64,000 nucleotides of DNA from Gnetum montanum (taxonomy: Eukaryota > Streptophyta > Gnetopsida > Gnetales > Gnetaceae). The notes below the pieces were generated by a model. The model was not told the origin of the DNA and did no database searches. It was given only the letters and a program-made list of their open reading frames with translations. A program made the position numbers and the translations under genes. The stretch lies in the NCBI GenBank assembly GCA_015680685.1, contig MNCI01011109.1:107606-171605 (forward strand), in the 5' to 3' direction. Below are positions 47,051 to 58,377 of the stretch, piece by piece (the first letter of the stretch is position 1; each line of letters opens with the position of its first letter).

Positions 47051-47199
47051 GCAACTCTCACAACTCAATCTATGAACATGAATCCATATCAACCTTCCAT
47101 GTCAGTGTCTAACACATTTGACATCATGATCCACCCAAAGCATGCTATACTAAGCCATGAAAAATAAAATTATATTTGTGCCAAAATCCAAGCAGGATT

Positions 47200-49640
47200 A
47201 CTACTGGATATTCTTAACTTGGGGGCAAAACAGGACTACAAACGAGTCCATTGGGACAAATAGGAGTACAACCCTTCCTTTTTCAACATAATCCCACTCA
47301 TGGAGTCCTACCACTAGCTATTGTCCCAACACATTCATGAAAATAATCATGATGTAGGGACAACCTACAAGGAAGCCTCACAGAAGGAAGAAGATGAGTT
47401 CTAGGCCCACTCTGAATGGGAGAGCCTCCTCTACATCGTCTTCCAACAACTACTTCCTAGTACAATCCCTCCTTGGTTTAGTTCACCCGTCCTCTCCAAG
47501 ATGGTGACCATGTCAATTCAACCTTCCTTGCAAGCAACCACTGCATTTGTCCAACCCTATGCTCACATAAAGGTCACCTCCCAATCCTAAATGATTCAGG
47601 CATCCTACATCTTGCTTGTCTCATTAGCACCCACAATGTTTGTCCAACCCACTCATGCGTGGTCCACCTCAATTGCCACATCCATCCCTCAACCAACACA
47701 TCAACTAAACCCATCCACTACAATGTTACACTGGCAATGATCATCTACTACAACATTAAACTAGCAAACTCTGAAACTAAAAATCCAACCCTATGCCACA
47801 CAACCAATACAAGCCCAGCCAATGCAATTGACTAGCACATGCCCAAGCTTGGATCAAGCATTCTAGCTGATCCAAATTTTGATAGAGGAGATCAACTAAC
47901 TCAAAGTTGCCTCCTCTAAAACCATCAAGGTAGTGGACTTCTACTAAGATGACCCCATAAGTCATGTAGTCCCACCCTAGACTCTCCCAACTGGGGTCCC
48001 ACTACCTCAACTCACTATGTACAATGGTGAAGGAGATCCCAATGCACACTTAGTCACATTCCACTCTAAGTGCCTACTCCTTTAAGCCTAGCCACATGCC
48101 ATCATGCATGTGTTCCACATGTCACTCACTGGCATGGCCTTAGACTAGTATCATGCACTACCCAAGGCCTTAATCTCTTCTTTGAAGGATCTCATAAGCT
48201 AGTTTGTGACATGCTTCAGGTACAACCTAAAGATTGAAGCAACCCTTGACCAACTCATGTAGGTCAAGCAGGGGCCCCTAGAGCCCATGCCAAAATTCCT
48301 TCAATGCTAGAATGCCACATTGAGAAAAATGTATGAACCCCTAGTAGAGATGCACCTACTATCCATCTTCAAGGATGTAGTGAACAACTTCATCAAGTCC
48401 AAGCTATATTACCTAGCCCCAAAGTCTCTTAGCCAAGCCTTTGCCCAAATGAAAGGCATAGAGGAGGCAACATAAGCTAGCAATGAGTCAGCCTATGTGG
48501 CCTATGGAAACCAACATGCGTGCAAGAAAAATGCAATAGTGGAAATAGTGGCCGCAAGCACAAAAGCAACCAATCAAAGCTTAATGTCTAAGCAGCCCAA
48601 GGCTCTAGCTCACGAAGTCACCAACTCTGGCACTAACTTGTCTACATTGGCATGGGCTACCCCAAGGTCCAACTTTGAGTGCAAGGATCACTCAAAATAT
48701 ACACCGTTGCCAATGGGATCCTCTGAACTACTGGAGAAACTCCTAAAAGACAACTAAATCCAAATAAAATGTATCAAAGATTACCTACCAAAAACATGAC
48801 AAGTACTATGAACTACTAAGGAACCCCACCTCAATAGTACCAAACGAGCCCCCAATCCCATAACATTTCCAACTAGACCAATACTATCATTACCATCATA
48901 TGTCCAGTCATAGTATAGACAACTATCATGCTTTGCAGGAAGACCTGCAAAGAATGATAGAATGGGGCCAACTAGTTCTTGATGTAGTAAGCCAATCCAA
49001 TGTAGACGATGCCCCCTACATCATAAACTCCATCAGTGTAGGTGGCAAGTCTAAACCTATACAAAAACCTTTTGTGATCCATGTGCCTCCCAACAAGGCA
49101 AGGATCCCCTTGGCCTCCACAAGTAAGAGGTCCCCCTTTATTATCAAAGTGCCACCTAGGGCACCACAACACCCATTATGGTCATGGTCCCATAGCAATT
49201 TTCTGCTAAGATGTTAAACTAGCAATCAAACCAACCATCTGCTAAGACATTAAATTGGCATGATGCAGCAACAACAACCACTAAGCAACCTTTTATCATC
49301 AAGGTGCCACAAAGAGTTGGTCCTACAAAAACTCCTAAACCACTATTTATCATAATAATTCCATAATGTGATGGCCCCTCACCTACCCAAAGCCCAAAAT
49401 TGGGCAACGTCTCGGTCTCTCCTCCTTCAAGGGTTGACCCCCCTAGAAACCTAGGTAGGCCTACCAAATGATAACGTAAGAGGATGAATGAGCGCCTTCC
49501 AACCCCCATGGCTAAAGCAAAGGCCATAACCAATAAGCAATAATTGAACACTAGGGCTCCTACCCCTAAGCAAGCTATGTAACCCAAGCACAAGTCCCCT
49601 CCATGAGAGATCCATCTCTCAAGCTACATGAAGGAAGTTA
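47200..49640 (+). pseudogene. Tat/Ogre-type gag
   Basis: Broken frames give the core of Tat-lineage gag: 'LTMYNGEGDPNAHLVTFHSK' (48009-48068), FHMSLTGMAL (about 48112), 'CFRYNLKIEATLDQLM' (about 48212-48258), 'FLQC' and 'SKLYYLAPKSLSQAFAQMKG' (about 48398-48460). The C-terminal open segment (48497-48757) includes 'KYTPLPMGSSELLEKLLKD', another standard Tat gag phrase. Stops occur about every 60-100 codons. No zinc knuckle was found. Confidence 0.8.
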
Positions 49641-49901
49641 AGGCCAACACAACAACCAATAATAAGGACTTCGTAGCTACACTAACCTAGGTGAAACAAA
49701 CGCTAAAGAAAAATAACACAATGTTGAGCTTGTATGACCTGGTCATGACCTCATCTACTCATTGCCAAGCATTGGCCTAAATGTGGACTCCATTCTTGTT
49801 ACATAGGACATCCTTGCATATGAGAACACCATTCGTGAAATGATGTTGCCCCTGCACCATAGGAATCAAGTTCAACATCCCTAGCATTTCACGACAATGT
49901 A

Positions 49902-50357
49902 GTGAAGGTCAACCCTGAACGAGGGGAGGTTACTACAACTCCACTATCCATTAGCATATGTGTTGGGCAATCCATAATCTGCAGAGTGCATGTTGATGAT
50001 GCTACAGCAACAAACGTAGTCTTGTACTCCATCATTGACAAGCTAGGCCTAGTGAGCGAAATGAGGCCAACCAAAACCACATGTCTAAAATCCTTCAATG
50101 GATCAAGCATCACTGTCAATAGTACAATCAACTTAGCCTTCATGGTAGGAGAGCAATTCCCCACTAATGTGGATTTCACTATCATAGAGGAGATGCCAAG
50201 CTTCAACCTGATTCTAGGTAGGCCTTGGCTAACTCAACTACAAGTCGTCTCCTCTCCCATCCACCAAGAAGTCCACCTTCCATACGAAGGTGGTCAAGTT
50301 ATCATCCATGGTGATAATGCCTCCTCTCTAGCTATCCACAACATAGACATGGAGTAA
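49902..50357 (+). pseudogene. Tat-type aspartic protease
   Basis: A 151-residue open frame. LILGRPWL (about residues 103-110) is the conserved second half of retrotransposon proteases, and HVDDATATNVVLYSIIDKLG (about residues 30-49) aligns with the active-site loop. In Tat elements that loop normally reads Asp-x-Gly-Ser; here Gly-Ser is Ala-Thr, so activity is doubtful although the frame is open. It may extend upstream past the first Met. It is followed by 'LLEDPRPCASPNPN' and a stop near 50490, with no RT. Confidence 0.75.
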
Positions 50358-50760
50358 GTGTCAAAGGTGGAGTTTCTTAGTGATGCATCTATTCTAACCA
50401 ATGCAATGCATAAGGCTAACACACCCAAACAAGCAGTTGAAGCCAACAGCCTCCTAGAGGATCCTAGGCCTTGTGCATCCCCTAATCCAAACTAGATTAG
50501 GAAACAGTAGGCTAATCAAAGCACTCCCTTGGCAAAAAATGCACTAGGCACCTACCTACCCCTTGCCTCCACATGCCATGCATTTTTTACTTTTGTTTTG
50601 CATTTCACTAGTCTACACATTTACATTTTGCTTGCTCACTTAGATCATGTCTTTCTTTTTGTTCATGCATTTTTGCTTTGTTTATGCACTCATCCACGTA
50701 GCTTACGCATTGCCATTGAAAAACATCAAAAACACATAAAAATAATAAAACTAAAATTGC

Positions 50761-50761
50761 A

Positions 50762-50792
<31 letters not shown>

Positions 50793-50798
50793 CACACA
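50761..50798. repeat. Poly-A followed by (CA)10 microsatellite
   Basis: Eighteen A (50761-50778), then ten CA units (50779-50798). Confidence 0.95.
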
Positions 50799-50807
50799 TT
50801 ACCCAAC

Positions 50808-51250
50808 AAGACCTTAAACTAGCCCATGACCTAGAATGGCTTTAAACTAGCAACCTATAGCCCATCATGGCCTTAAGCTGGCAACGTACTACCCAGAACA
50901 GCCTAAAACTATCGCTATTTGCATTGCTTTTCTTTCATTTATGCATTTTAACTATATTTGTGAGAGGTGCCACTTGATGTTATTTTTCTAGTTCATTTTT
51001 GTAGGATCTTGCAAGCACACAACATGAATACACATGCAACATTGCACCTCACACAAGCAAGGTAAGAACTTATCCTCCATGACACAAAAAACTAGCACAA
51101 AAAATATACTATGACTATAAACTGGCATAGATTATCCTTGGGCTATGATGTTAAACTGACACAACAGCTCATCTGCTACAATGTTAAATTGGCACACAAT
51201 AATCTGCTAGGAGTATAAACTAGCACTCCACAGTCTGCTAGGGCCTTAAA
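50808..51250. repeat. Dispersed TTAAACTGGCA phrase repeat
   Basis: Copies near 50813, 50840, 50871, 51118, 51150, 51180, 51209 and 51238, mostly about 30 bp apart within each cluster. They are often preceded by CTGCTA(G/C). Related copies lie inside gag at about 47732, 47752, 49211 and 49238. Confidence 0.7.
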
Positions 51251-52470
51251 CTAGGTTTTCACACTCACAACGTCACTACCTCCCATCATTCTATTGATCT
51301 TTTGGAGCACCTGCCATCGGTGCGGTCTTCAGAGAACTCATAGCATCGTCGCCTTGGCACTTTTACTAGCTTCTTGAGCACTTACAACTGGCATAGAATT
51401 TGACACATTTGTAGCATATTTGCACCCAAAACTTGTAGCATCTTCACATCTAGCATTTGATTTTCATTTCATGTTGTGTCATCTTCTTATCTTCTCGGAG
51501 TTGTGTTTGCGGGATGAAGCTTCAAAGGTAGTCATGCAAAGATGCAATCTCATTGCAATAGCAAGTTCCCACATTGCTCTAATGTGCATGATTAGACTAG
51601 TTAAGCCACTTAAGAGTGTACATCCCCCTCATCCAATTACAGCCTACGCACATCAACTCCTTCATCCCAATAACCTCTCATCCCATGCATACTCATGATT
51701 CCACATCCCTCTGATGCATACACATTGTGATGCACATGGCATTATCCTAACGTCAACTGTAGAACCCATGGCAAACGTAACATAACTCATCTCATGGAAA
51801 GACTTTGTTGGCTGATCAAGGCCCAAGCAAATATAAGGCAACTCATCCCAAGGCGAAAACATCTATCCTATAGACACGACATGGTTGCATCAAAGAAAAG
51901 CCCATCTATTTGATGGTCCACATCTTGCAGCTAGCATTCAATAGTAACCAAAACCCAACAAAGGTTCACCTCACAACAAAGCAAAGAAGAAAAAGCAAAA
52001 AGTAAAAAATGAAAAAACAAAAAAAAGGGAGAATGGGGAAAAGCACATCCCCAAGAAAATTGACAATGTTGCAATTTTGCAACCAGCCTAGCCTTGGATC
52101 AACTTTGACTCTCTCATGAGCACTCCAACAAGAGGTCAACATTTCAGGGGCAAGCAATTTCATGCCATGATCACGAAAAACCATGTTGACTCCACATCTT
52201 ACATCATGACACCTTTTTTGCATTTCATCTCCCTCTATCATCCCTAACACATTACCTACACCCCTTGCCCTTAGCATACCCCTATCCATACCACTCTTGA
52301 ACATGGTGGAATAACATCTGATCTAGTACTGATGAGCAATGTTGGTGCCACATCTACTATGGTGTTTTTGTGATTCTTTGTCAATGTCTATTAGGCAACT
52401 CCTTCAAGCATCAACAAAGAGGGGCCAATGAAACGCCACAAAAATTTTGGGCTACTACTTCTCGATTGCA

Positions 52471-52916
52471 AATTTTTCTAAGTGTCAGAATGATGACACT
52501 TTTTTCAAATTTTTCTAAGTGTTGGGATTACACTCACCATTGTAGTTGCTATGCTCTAGAGTGTAGCTAGCATAGTCAACACACAAATGGCCAATTCTAT
52601 AGAATTTTTCTAAGTATTGTGCTACACTCAACACTGTAGCTGCTATGCTCACCACTGTAGCTGCTATGCTCTAGAGTGTTGCTAGCATAGTTAAAACAAA
52701 AATGGCCAGTTCTGTAGAATTTTTCTAAGTGTTGTGCTACACTCAACATTGTAGCTTCTATGCTCATCACTGTAGCTGCTACACTCTAAAGCATAGCCAA
52801 TGTAGTCAACACACAAATGACCAGTTTTGTAGAATTTTTCTAAGTGTTGTGATACGCTCCCATTGCCCCTGCTATGCTCTATAGCATATCCAGCACCTCA
52901 GTGGCTAGTTTGCCTA
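52471..52916. repeat. 115-bp tandem repeat upstream of a TATA box
   Basis: Units begin AATTTTTCTAAGTGT at 52471, 52508, 52603, 52718 and 52833. Two full units are 115 bp and others are shorter. Within units, CTGTAGCTGCTATGCTC is itself repeated. Weaker copies continue to about 53060. Confidence 0.85.
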
Positions 52917-53150
52917 AGTGTCAATCCAAAAACTGTCAAGCTAGCTTGGAATGGAAGAAATAGATTGGTAAATTTTCTAACTCCTAGTGCTACACTCTAG
53001 AGTGTAGCTAGCATAGCCTACATGGGGACATTAACTTCAGTGAATTTCTCTAAGTGTCAATGCTACTCTCTTCCCAACTACCCCAAAGCATAGCCCCACC
53101 TACCACCCCACCATGTGGCACTTGATCTACATTTTTGGCTAACCCTAGCC

Positions 53151-53160
53151 CTATAAATAC
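53151..53160 (+). promoter_or_regulatory. TATA box of the Tat-type 3' LTR
   Basis: CCCTATAAATACCCC lies just downstream of the 115-bp repeats and about 0.8 kb before the right end of the LTR-like stretch. Confidence 0.6.
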
Positions 53161-53312
53161 CCCTGGGTCCCTAATGTTTTAGGGGTTGGTAGTTTGTACT
53201 CTCATTTAGCATTTGGCATTTTAGCATCTTGGCACTTAGCTCCGTCAACAAACGAGACCTAGAGAACACCACATTGACAGAGAGGCATAGCTACACAGCG
53301 TGGTACACCAGT

Positions 53313-53413
53313 GCCCCATTGCATCCCTACACTACATGGTGCCTCGTTGCACACTTGCACTGCATGATGCCCCGTTGCACCCCTACACTATAAGTGCCCC
53401 ATTACAGCCCTGT
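53313..53413. repeat. 28-bp minisatellite
   Basis: Units start TGCC(C/T)C(A/G)TT at 53313, 53341, 53369 and 53396, giving 3.7 copies. The consensus includes 'GTTGCACCCCTACACTAC'. Confidence 0.85.
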
Positions 53414-53984
53414 AAAACACCACAACATACACAATGGTGACCAACCTAGTAGGCACAATTCATCATGGTGAGTACCAGAATTCATAGCCCGCCACCATCG
53501 AGACTGTGACTATGCTTCCACAGTTCCTGTTGTACACTATGTACCTTCTGAAACCCTTTTGGAGTTAACTATGCTCAACCTCATTTAGGGTGTTGTTCCA
53601 TTTCTCTCTCCCATTTCTAGCATTTTCTTGTATTTTTTCACATTTTTCATGCATTTTCATGTTGTACTATGCTCAGGCGATAGTCTCCGTAGGTTGACAC
53701 CCTCATTTTAGTCAAAACCCTTAGCTACGCTCACCCCCATTTTGTGGCTACGCTCACCGCTTTGACACTTAGCACAATTTTGTGTTGTTTGCATTTGCAT
53801 TTTAGCTAACCACACCACCCCCAGTTACACCCAATACCTCAGTTGCAATTGGCAAAGTCCCTATTTGATCAAAAATACCATCTAGGGCACTCCACCTCCA
53901 TTTTCCAACAAGGCCCTTATGCGGAGGTAGGGTTAGGTTGTGCACCTGTGAACCCCTTAGTGTTCCAGCTACTGACATTTTCAA

Positions 53985-54870
53985 TCATTACAAATATAGT
54001 ATAAACATTTCTAATTATCCAATTATATAAACACTATGCCTACGACAAAGTTAAATGTATCAATTATGATGTAAAATGGCCTAGACCAATCAAGAGATTA
54101 TAAATTAGAGTCTTTAAAACTTTCTACTTTAGAAGTTTAAATGCATAGTTGTATTTCATGCTCTCCTCAAATAGTATATCTTGCTTTATCAACTTCTATA
54201 GTGGTTTTACAATTTTAGAAAAATTATCAATAAATCTTCTATAGTAGCATCTATGTTCAAGGAATAATTTAACATCTCTTATAGTTTGTGGCCTTAGTAT
54301 TATTTTTTAGATTACCTTTATCTTTTCTAGATTCATCACTATTCTCTTCTCTGAAATTATATGCCCAAGAACAATGCCTTCCTAGACTATTTTCTACTAA
54401 TTAAGCTTGAGATTTTTTTTAATGCATCATTTTAACACTTGCTCTAAATGATTCAGTGCCTACTCAAAATTAGATACATAGGTGGAGAATTCACCCATGA
54501 AGATTTCAATACCATTGTCAATTTGCTACTAAAAAATGCTAAGGACAAGGTGCTAGAAGATTACATGCACATTACAAAGACCAAAGGGCATATTTTCATA
54601 TGCAAATATTCCCTAAGAACTTAAGAATCTTGTCCTAGCCTAAATTTTTACGGCTATTAGGATGTGGCTATGTCATTATATCTATCCAAAAAGTTGTAAT
54701 ACTTGTGACCTATAATGGTATCTAACATTTGATTCACAAATGGTAATGGAAAGTGATCCTTAAATGTGACCATGCTCAATAACTGATAATTTATGTAAAT
54801 CCTCTATTTTCCTTCTTTCTTCTGAATAATAAAAAATGGGCTCATCCACTTACTATCTATATATAAAATT
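53985..54870 (-). pseudogene. Athila-family RNase H start and RT fragment (H)
   Basis: On the minus strand it parallels 6205-7060 of element 1. Matching stretches include the RNase H start (about 54050-54100), the 'IVLGHIISEK'-type segment (about 54345-54380), the active-site approach near 54480-54520 and the YYNFLD-type palm motif (about 54690). Heavily broken by stops. It ends at about 54870, before the RT N-terminus. Confidence 0.75.
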
Positions 54871-55050
54871 TGGAAAAATCTAGAGGAACCATTTTAATTT
54901 AAGAATGAATCAAAATTTGTAGCCCTTCAAAACTAATTAAATTCACTTTGATTTAAAGAATGTGAACTTATGGTCATACTTATTTAGAAAGTATTAATAT
55001 TGCTAACTACATTACAAGCTCAAAATGCAAGATTATCAAATGAAATAATA
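54870..55050. other. Short unassigned AT-rich stretch
   Basis: Nothing recognised between the RT fragment and the copia fragment. Confidence 0.4.
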
Positions 55051-55740
55051 AATTTCAGTTTTCTTAGGGTACTACTACCATCGTATGATGTCTTCAAAAA
55101 ACTATGAAGAATGATGGAAAGACGTATACTATGAATAAGTAGTTATGTGCAAGAAACAAAGATGAATGCATATGTCTCAATGGTGGAACCAAACTCTTAA
55201 GCAACAATGATGAAATTAGGAGACTAGAAGAGATAGAGAGTATCAAGGTATTATTATATTTATCAAAAAAGGATTATACAAATGCATACTATAATGGTGG
55301 TACTTTTTCATGATGTTTGATTACATGATTTCTGATCAAACACCATGTAAATACAATCTTATGGTGGCCAACAAAATAGAATATTGTTTCTTTATCTTTT
55401 ATAGAATTAGAATATAAGGTTACAGTCAACATGATTACCAAATTGAAATGGCTGCATCAGTTATTTAGAGAACTCAAGGAGGATATTGTATTATCAATAA
55501 TAGTTTACTATGATAATCAAAGTGTAATCAAGTTGATTAAAAATCTAGTATTTCATAAGAGAACCAAGCACATCAAAATTGTGATGCATTATATTCAACA
55601 TGGCTTTGTCAAAGGGTTCATCTTGTCCACTTACATCAACACCAAAGATTAACTTGCTAATAGTTTTACAAAGCCATTAAGTATTAAAAATTTTAGTGCT
55701 TTTGTAAATGGATTGAATATTCAATTCTTGTAAGCTAAAT
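55050..55740 (+). pseudogene. Ty1/copia fragment: gag piece joined to RNase H
   Basis: The 55431-55652 open frame is copia RNase H: TKLKWLHQLFRELKED, then VYYDNQSVIKLIKN, FHKRTKHIKI and a closing 'TKD.LANSFTKP' (about 55643-55672). Sequence before it reads 'LLPSYDVFKK' (about 55064-55095), a piece of copia gag. Integrase and most of RT are missing between them, so it is an internally deleted copy. Confidence 0.75.
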
Positions 55741-56109
55741 AAAATGTTTCATTTGGTGAAGTGTATTAAAGATATTACTTCTTGCACAAATTTCTCATTA
55801 TGGTTTATGTCTAATATTTTATTTATTTCACCATTGTATACCATGATTATTATATTGTGATAGTGTCATGGTGCTCCACTGTCATGGCTTCATAACATTT
55901 TTTCTTATCTAATTAATATCTGTCAATTTTCTTTTTAGTACTCAGTTATAATTATTAGGAGTGATTATGACTGGTTGTTCTACTTGATGTAATGCTTTGT
56001 GTATGTTAAATATTAAGGCTGAGGTATTTAATATGTTGCTAAGTCCTCTCCTTTTTAAGTTCATGACTATTTTGGGTACTCATTGTTGATCTTGTAGACT
56101 TTAAAATTA
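55741..56109. other. Probable copia 3' non-coding/LTR DNA
   Basis: AT-rich, directly after RNase H. No LTR partner was found in the window, so the boundary is not provable. Confidence 0.35.
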
Positions 56110-56331
56110 GCATTTGGTTGAGCCATTGTAGCCAAAAAAAAAGTTATAATACCTATGACCTACAATGGTGTCCAATACTTGATATACAAATGGTAATGAG
56201 AAGTAGTCCTTGAATGTTGCCACATTCAATAGTCAAAAATATATGTAGATCATTCATTACCCTTCTTTATTTGGCACAATGATGGGTGGCCTCATCCACA
56301 TACTATCCACAACAGGATAGATGAATCCAAC

Positions 56332-57148
56332 TGATGAGACGCATTTTGCATAGGCGGCGATATCGCGTCTTCCCTACAATATCACGTACACGATATCGCA
56401 GTCCACCGTCATATCTATAAATAAGACGCGGCTCTCCCTTGTACAAAAAATAGGAGTTAGAAGTAGTGAAGCTCTAGCAGTTTGATCCCTCCAGAGTTAG
56501 ATTATTTTTTTCCGTGTCTGCCCACAGTGTGGTCAATGTAATTGTACAGTGTCTCTATTCAAGTGTGACGTACTTGGGCAAGCACATGACTAGCAATAAA
56601 GATCGAGATTACTTCATCATTATAGCATTCACTTTGTTATTTATTTGTTTATTTATTTATTTAATGTTATTTATTGTTTTCTCTCTCTCACCCTTAAACT
56701 CCTAGAACACAGTACGAGTACGACTTGATTACAAGCATTTAAGTGTGACTACTTGGTAGCCCAGTGGTGTACCTAGGATCTGCGCTTGGTAATCCCAGTG
56801 GTAGTCATGCACGAGGTCCAAGATGTGTACGGTTGATCAAGGAATCGGTTGCTCGTTGCACTTAGGCTGGATTAGATTTCCTTACCTTTTCCTCCTAGCT
56901 TAGTTTAGTTAATCTTATTTTCCACTGCCTTTAGGAGTAGCATAAAATTAGGAACACATCATACACCTCACTCTAGACTAAACCATACGTGACAAATATA
57001 AACACTAGTCCAGGTGGGAAGACAGTGAACTGTGACCTAAGGATAACTATTTGGGTGCCACAACTAGTCCATCTACGGAGTTCAATCGGATCGCGTGTGC
57101 TATGCTCGTTTCATATGGTTGAGTGTAGGGGTACCTCGCCACTCATCA
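56332..57148 (+). mobile_element. Complete solo LTR, TGATGAG family, with CCAAC duplication
   Basis: The 817-bp LTR runs TGATGAG to CTCATCA and is flanked by CCAAC at 56327-56331 and 57149-57153. U3 has GATATCGCG motifs (56350-56400), followed by TATAAATA (56416-56423), then R/U5 with the 'CCCAGTGG' and 'GGTAATCCCAGTGG' phrases and a (TTTA)n run (56637-56665). No internal region remains, the signature of recombination between two LTRs. Confidence 0.95.
56416..56423 (+). promoter_or_regulatory. TATA box of the solo LTR
   Basis: TATAAATA, 84 bp from the LTR start, directly after the palindromic U3 motifs. Confidence 0.75.
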
Positions 57149-57420
57149 CCAACCTTAAGGAGTTTCTCTACCTTCTTCTTGATCACTTCTTTGAGTTAGG
57201 GATTCAACCTTCTTTGTGGTTGCTTTTTTGGCTTGATGATAGGGTTTGTGTAGATCCGATGTTGGCATATGCATGGATTAATATCTATTATTTCATCATA
57301 TGATCAAGCAAAGATTATTATCCAATTATTTACTACCTTTAGTAGCTTCTACTTTTGTTCTTTCATGAGCTCAACATTTACTATGATATCCCTTTCTTGG
57401 ATGTCATGGCAAACGTCAAA

Positions 57421-58377
57421 TATACATTATATTGGCATTATGCATGAGAAGATAATATACCAAATGTCAAATATATGTAACATTTGACATTATGCATAAA
57501 GAAAATAACAAGGAAAATGTAGTAAGAAAGAGGAAAGAATACTTTATTGATATGGAATAGTATATCTAGATCATGCTTTGAGAGTGTTTCTTAGGGTTTT
57601 CTTCCTTCAGCATCTATCCCTTAGAGACAATCCAACACTGCCACCATGGTTAGGCCTATCACTATCCAGAAGGGATGGCTAGTCCACTTCCTATTCTACT
57701 TCACCCAACATCCATTACTCACCTTTACCAACTTTGCACCTCCATGTTGATACAACCTTTATAAGTAAGTATAAATACCTTAGGTCAAGCCCTCAAATGT
57801 CACCTCACGAGACATGTCCATTATTACAACATGTCCTTTCGGGTCTTAATTACAACTCCCCTTCAGGTCTTGTTACAATAATAATAACACTTTTTATGAA
57901 GAGGCTCCATCTTTGTTATACAACAACACCATTTGGGAACAAGGACATTACAATCTATCCACCTTAGGTTTCTCTTATCCTTGAATGAGTCCATGTTCAC
58001 TATTGTATTCTATCTTTAATGCTTCTTTTATGATTCTAAGCTCTAATAATTTGATTTTTCATTTAAACTTGAAATTGTTTCTTGCTTATTCTACAAATAA
58101 GACATATGTGAAAAACATTTATATAAGTATTAATATTATTTTATTAATACTTACATGATTTTCTAAGATAATGATAAGAGTTGAAATAAAAATCTACCAA
58201 CCACCAATCACTAGTCCTAACCAAGGTCACACAAAGAATAACCCATATCTAGTTACCCAAGTGAAGGTAGGACAAATCCTTTATTCCCAACTTCTATTAC
58301 CTTAGATATTTTACTTATTAAATTAAAATATAAATTAAATAATAAAAATATTATGAAAATCATAAATAAAAGTAAGG
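57421..58377. other. Unassigned stretch
   Basis: No gene recognised. A local duplication occurs near 57437-57510 (two TTATGCAT-containing copies about 55 bp apart). Confidence 0.4.

Larger units (their letters stand above)
50500..52470 (+). other. Non-coding 3' region of the Tat-type element
   Basis: No gene recognised. It holds a poly-A/(CA)n tract (50761-50798), many copies of the phrase TTAAACTGGCA, and a purine-rich stretch (51982-52040) that could be a polypurine tract. Open frames such as 51966-52304 on the minus strand show no known domain. Confidence 0.6.
46883..53981 (+). mobile_element. Tat/Ogre-type gag-protease element without RT or integrase
   Basis: Plus strand: short repeats (46900-47050), gag (about 47200-49600), protease (49902-50357), then 3.6 kb of non-coding, repeat-rich DNA ending in an LTR-like stretch with a TATA box (53151-53160). 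Base composition is visibly less AT-rich than its neighbours. No RT, RNase H or integrase motif was seen after the protease. It therefore resembles reported terminal-repeat elements that keep gag only, or is an internal deletion. No 5' LTR was seen; the left end is truncated at the ORFx junction. Confidence 0.7.
56110..57420 (-). pseudogene. Athila-family RT N-terminal fragment (I), split by a solo LTR
   Basis: On the minus strand, 57154-57420 parallels 7075-7340 (protease-RT linker and start of fingers) and 56110-56331 parallels 6880-7065 (fingers/palm, around the FLDGYSG motif). The two halves join exactly across the solo LTR. Its RT part overlaps that of fragment H, so it is a separate copy. 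Confidence 0.75.

Noticed and set aside
50608-50799. Minus-strand ORF starting with repeated Cys-Val and Phe
   Set aside because: Translation of the (CA)n/poly-A microsatellite.
51982-52040. Purine-rich tract as the certain polypurine tract of the Tat element
   Set aside because: No TG-starting LTR boundary follows directly, so only a possible role is noted.
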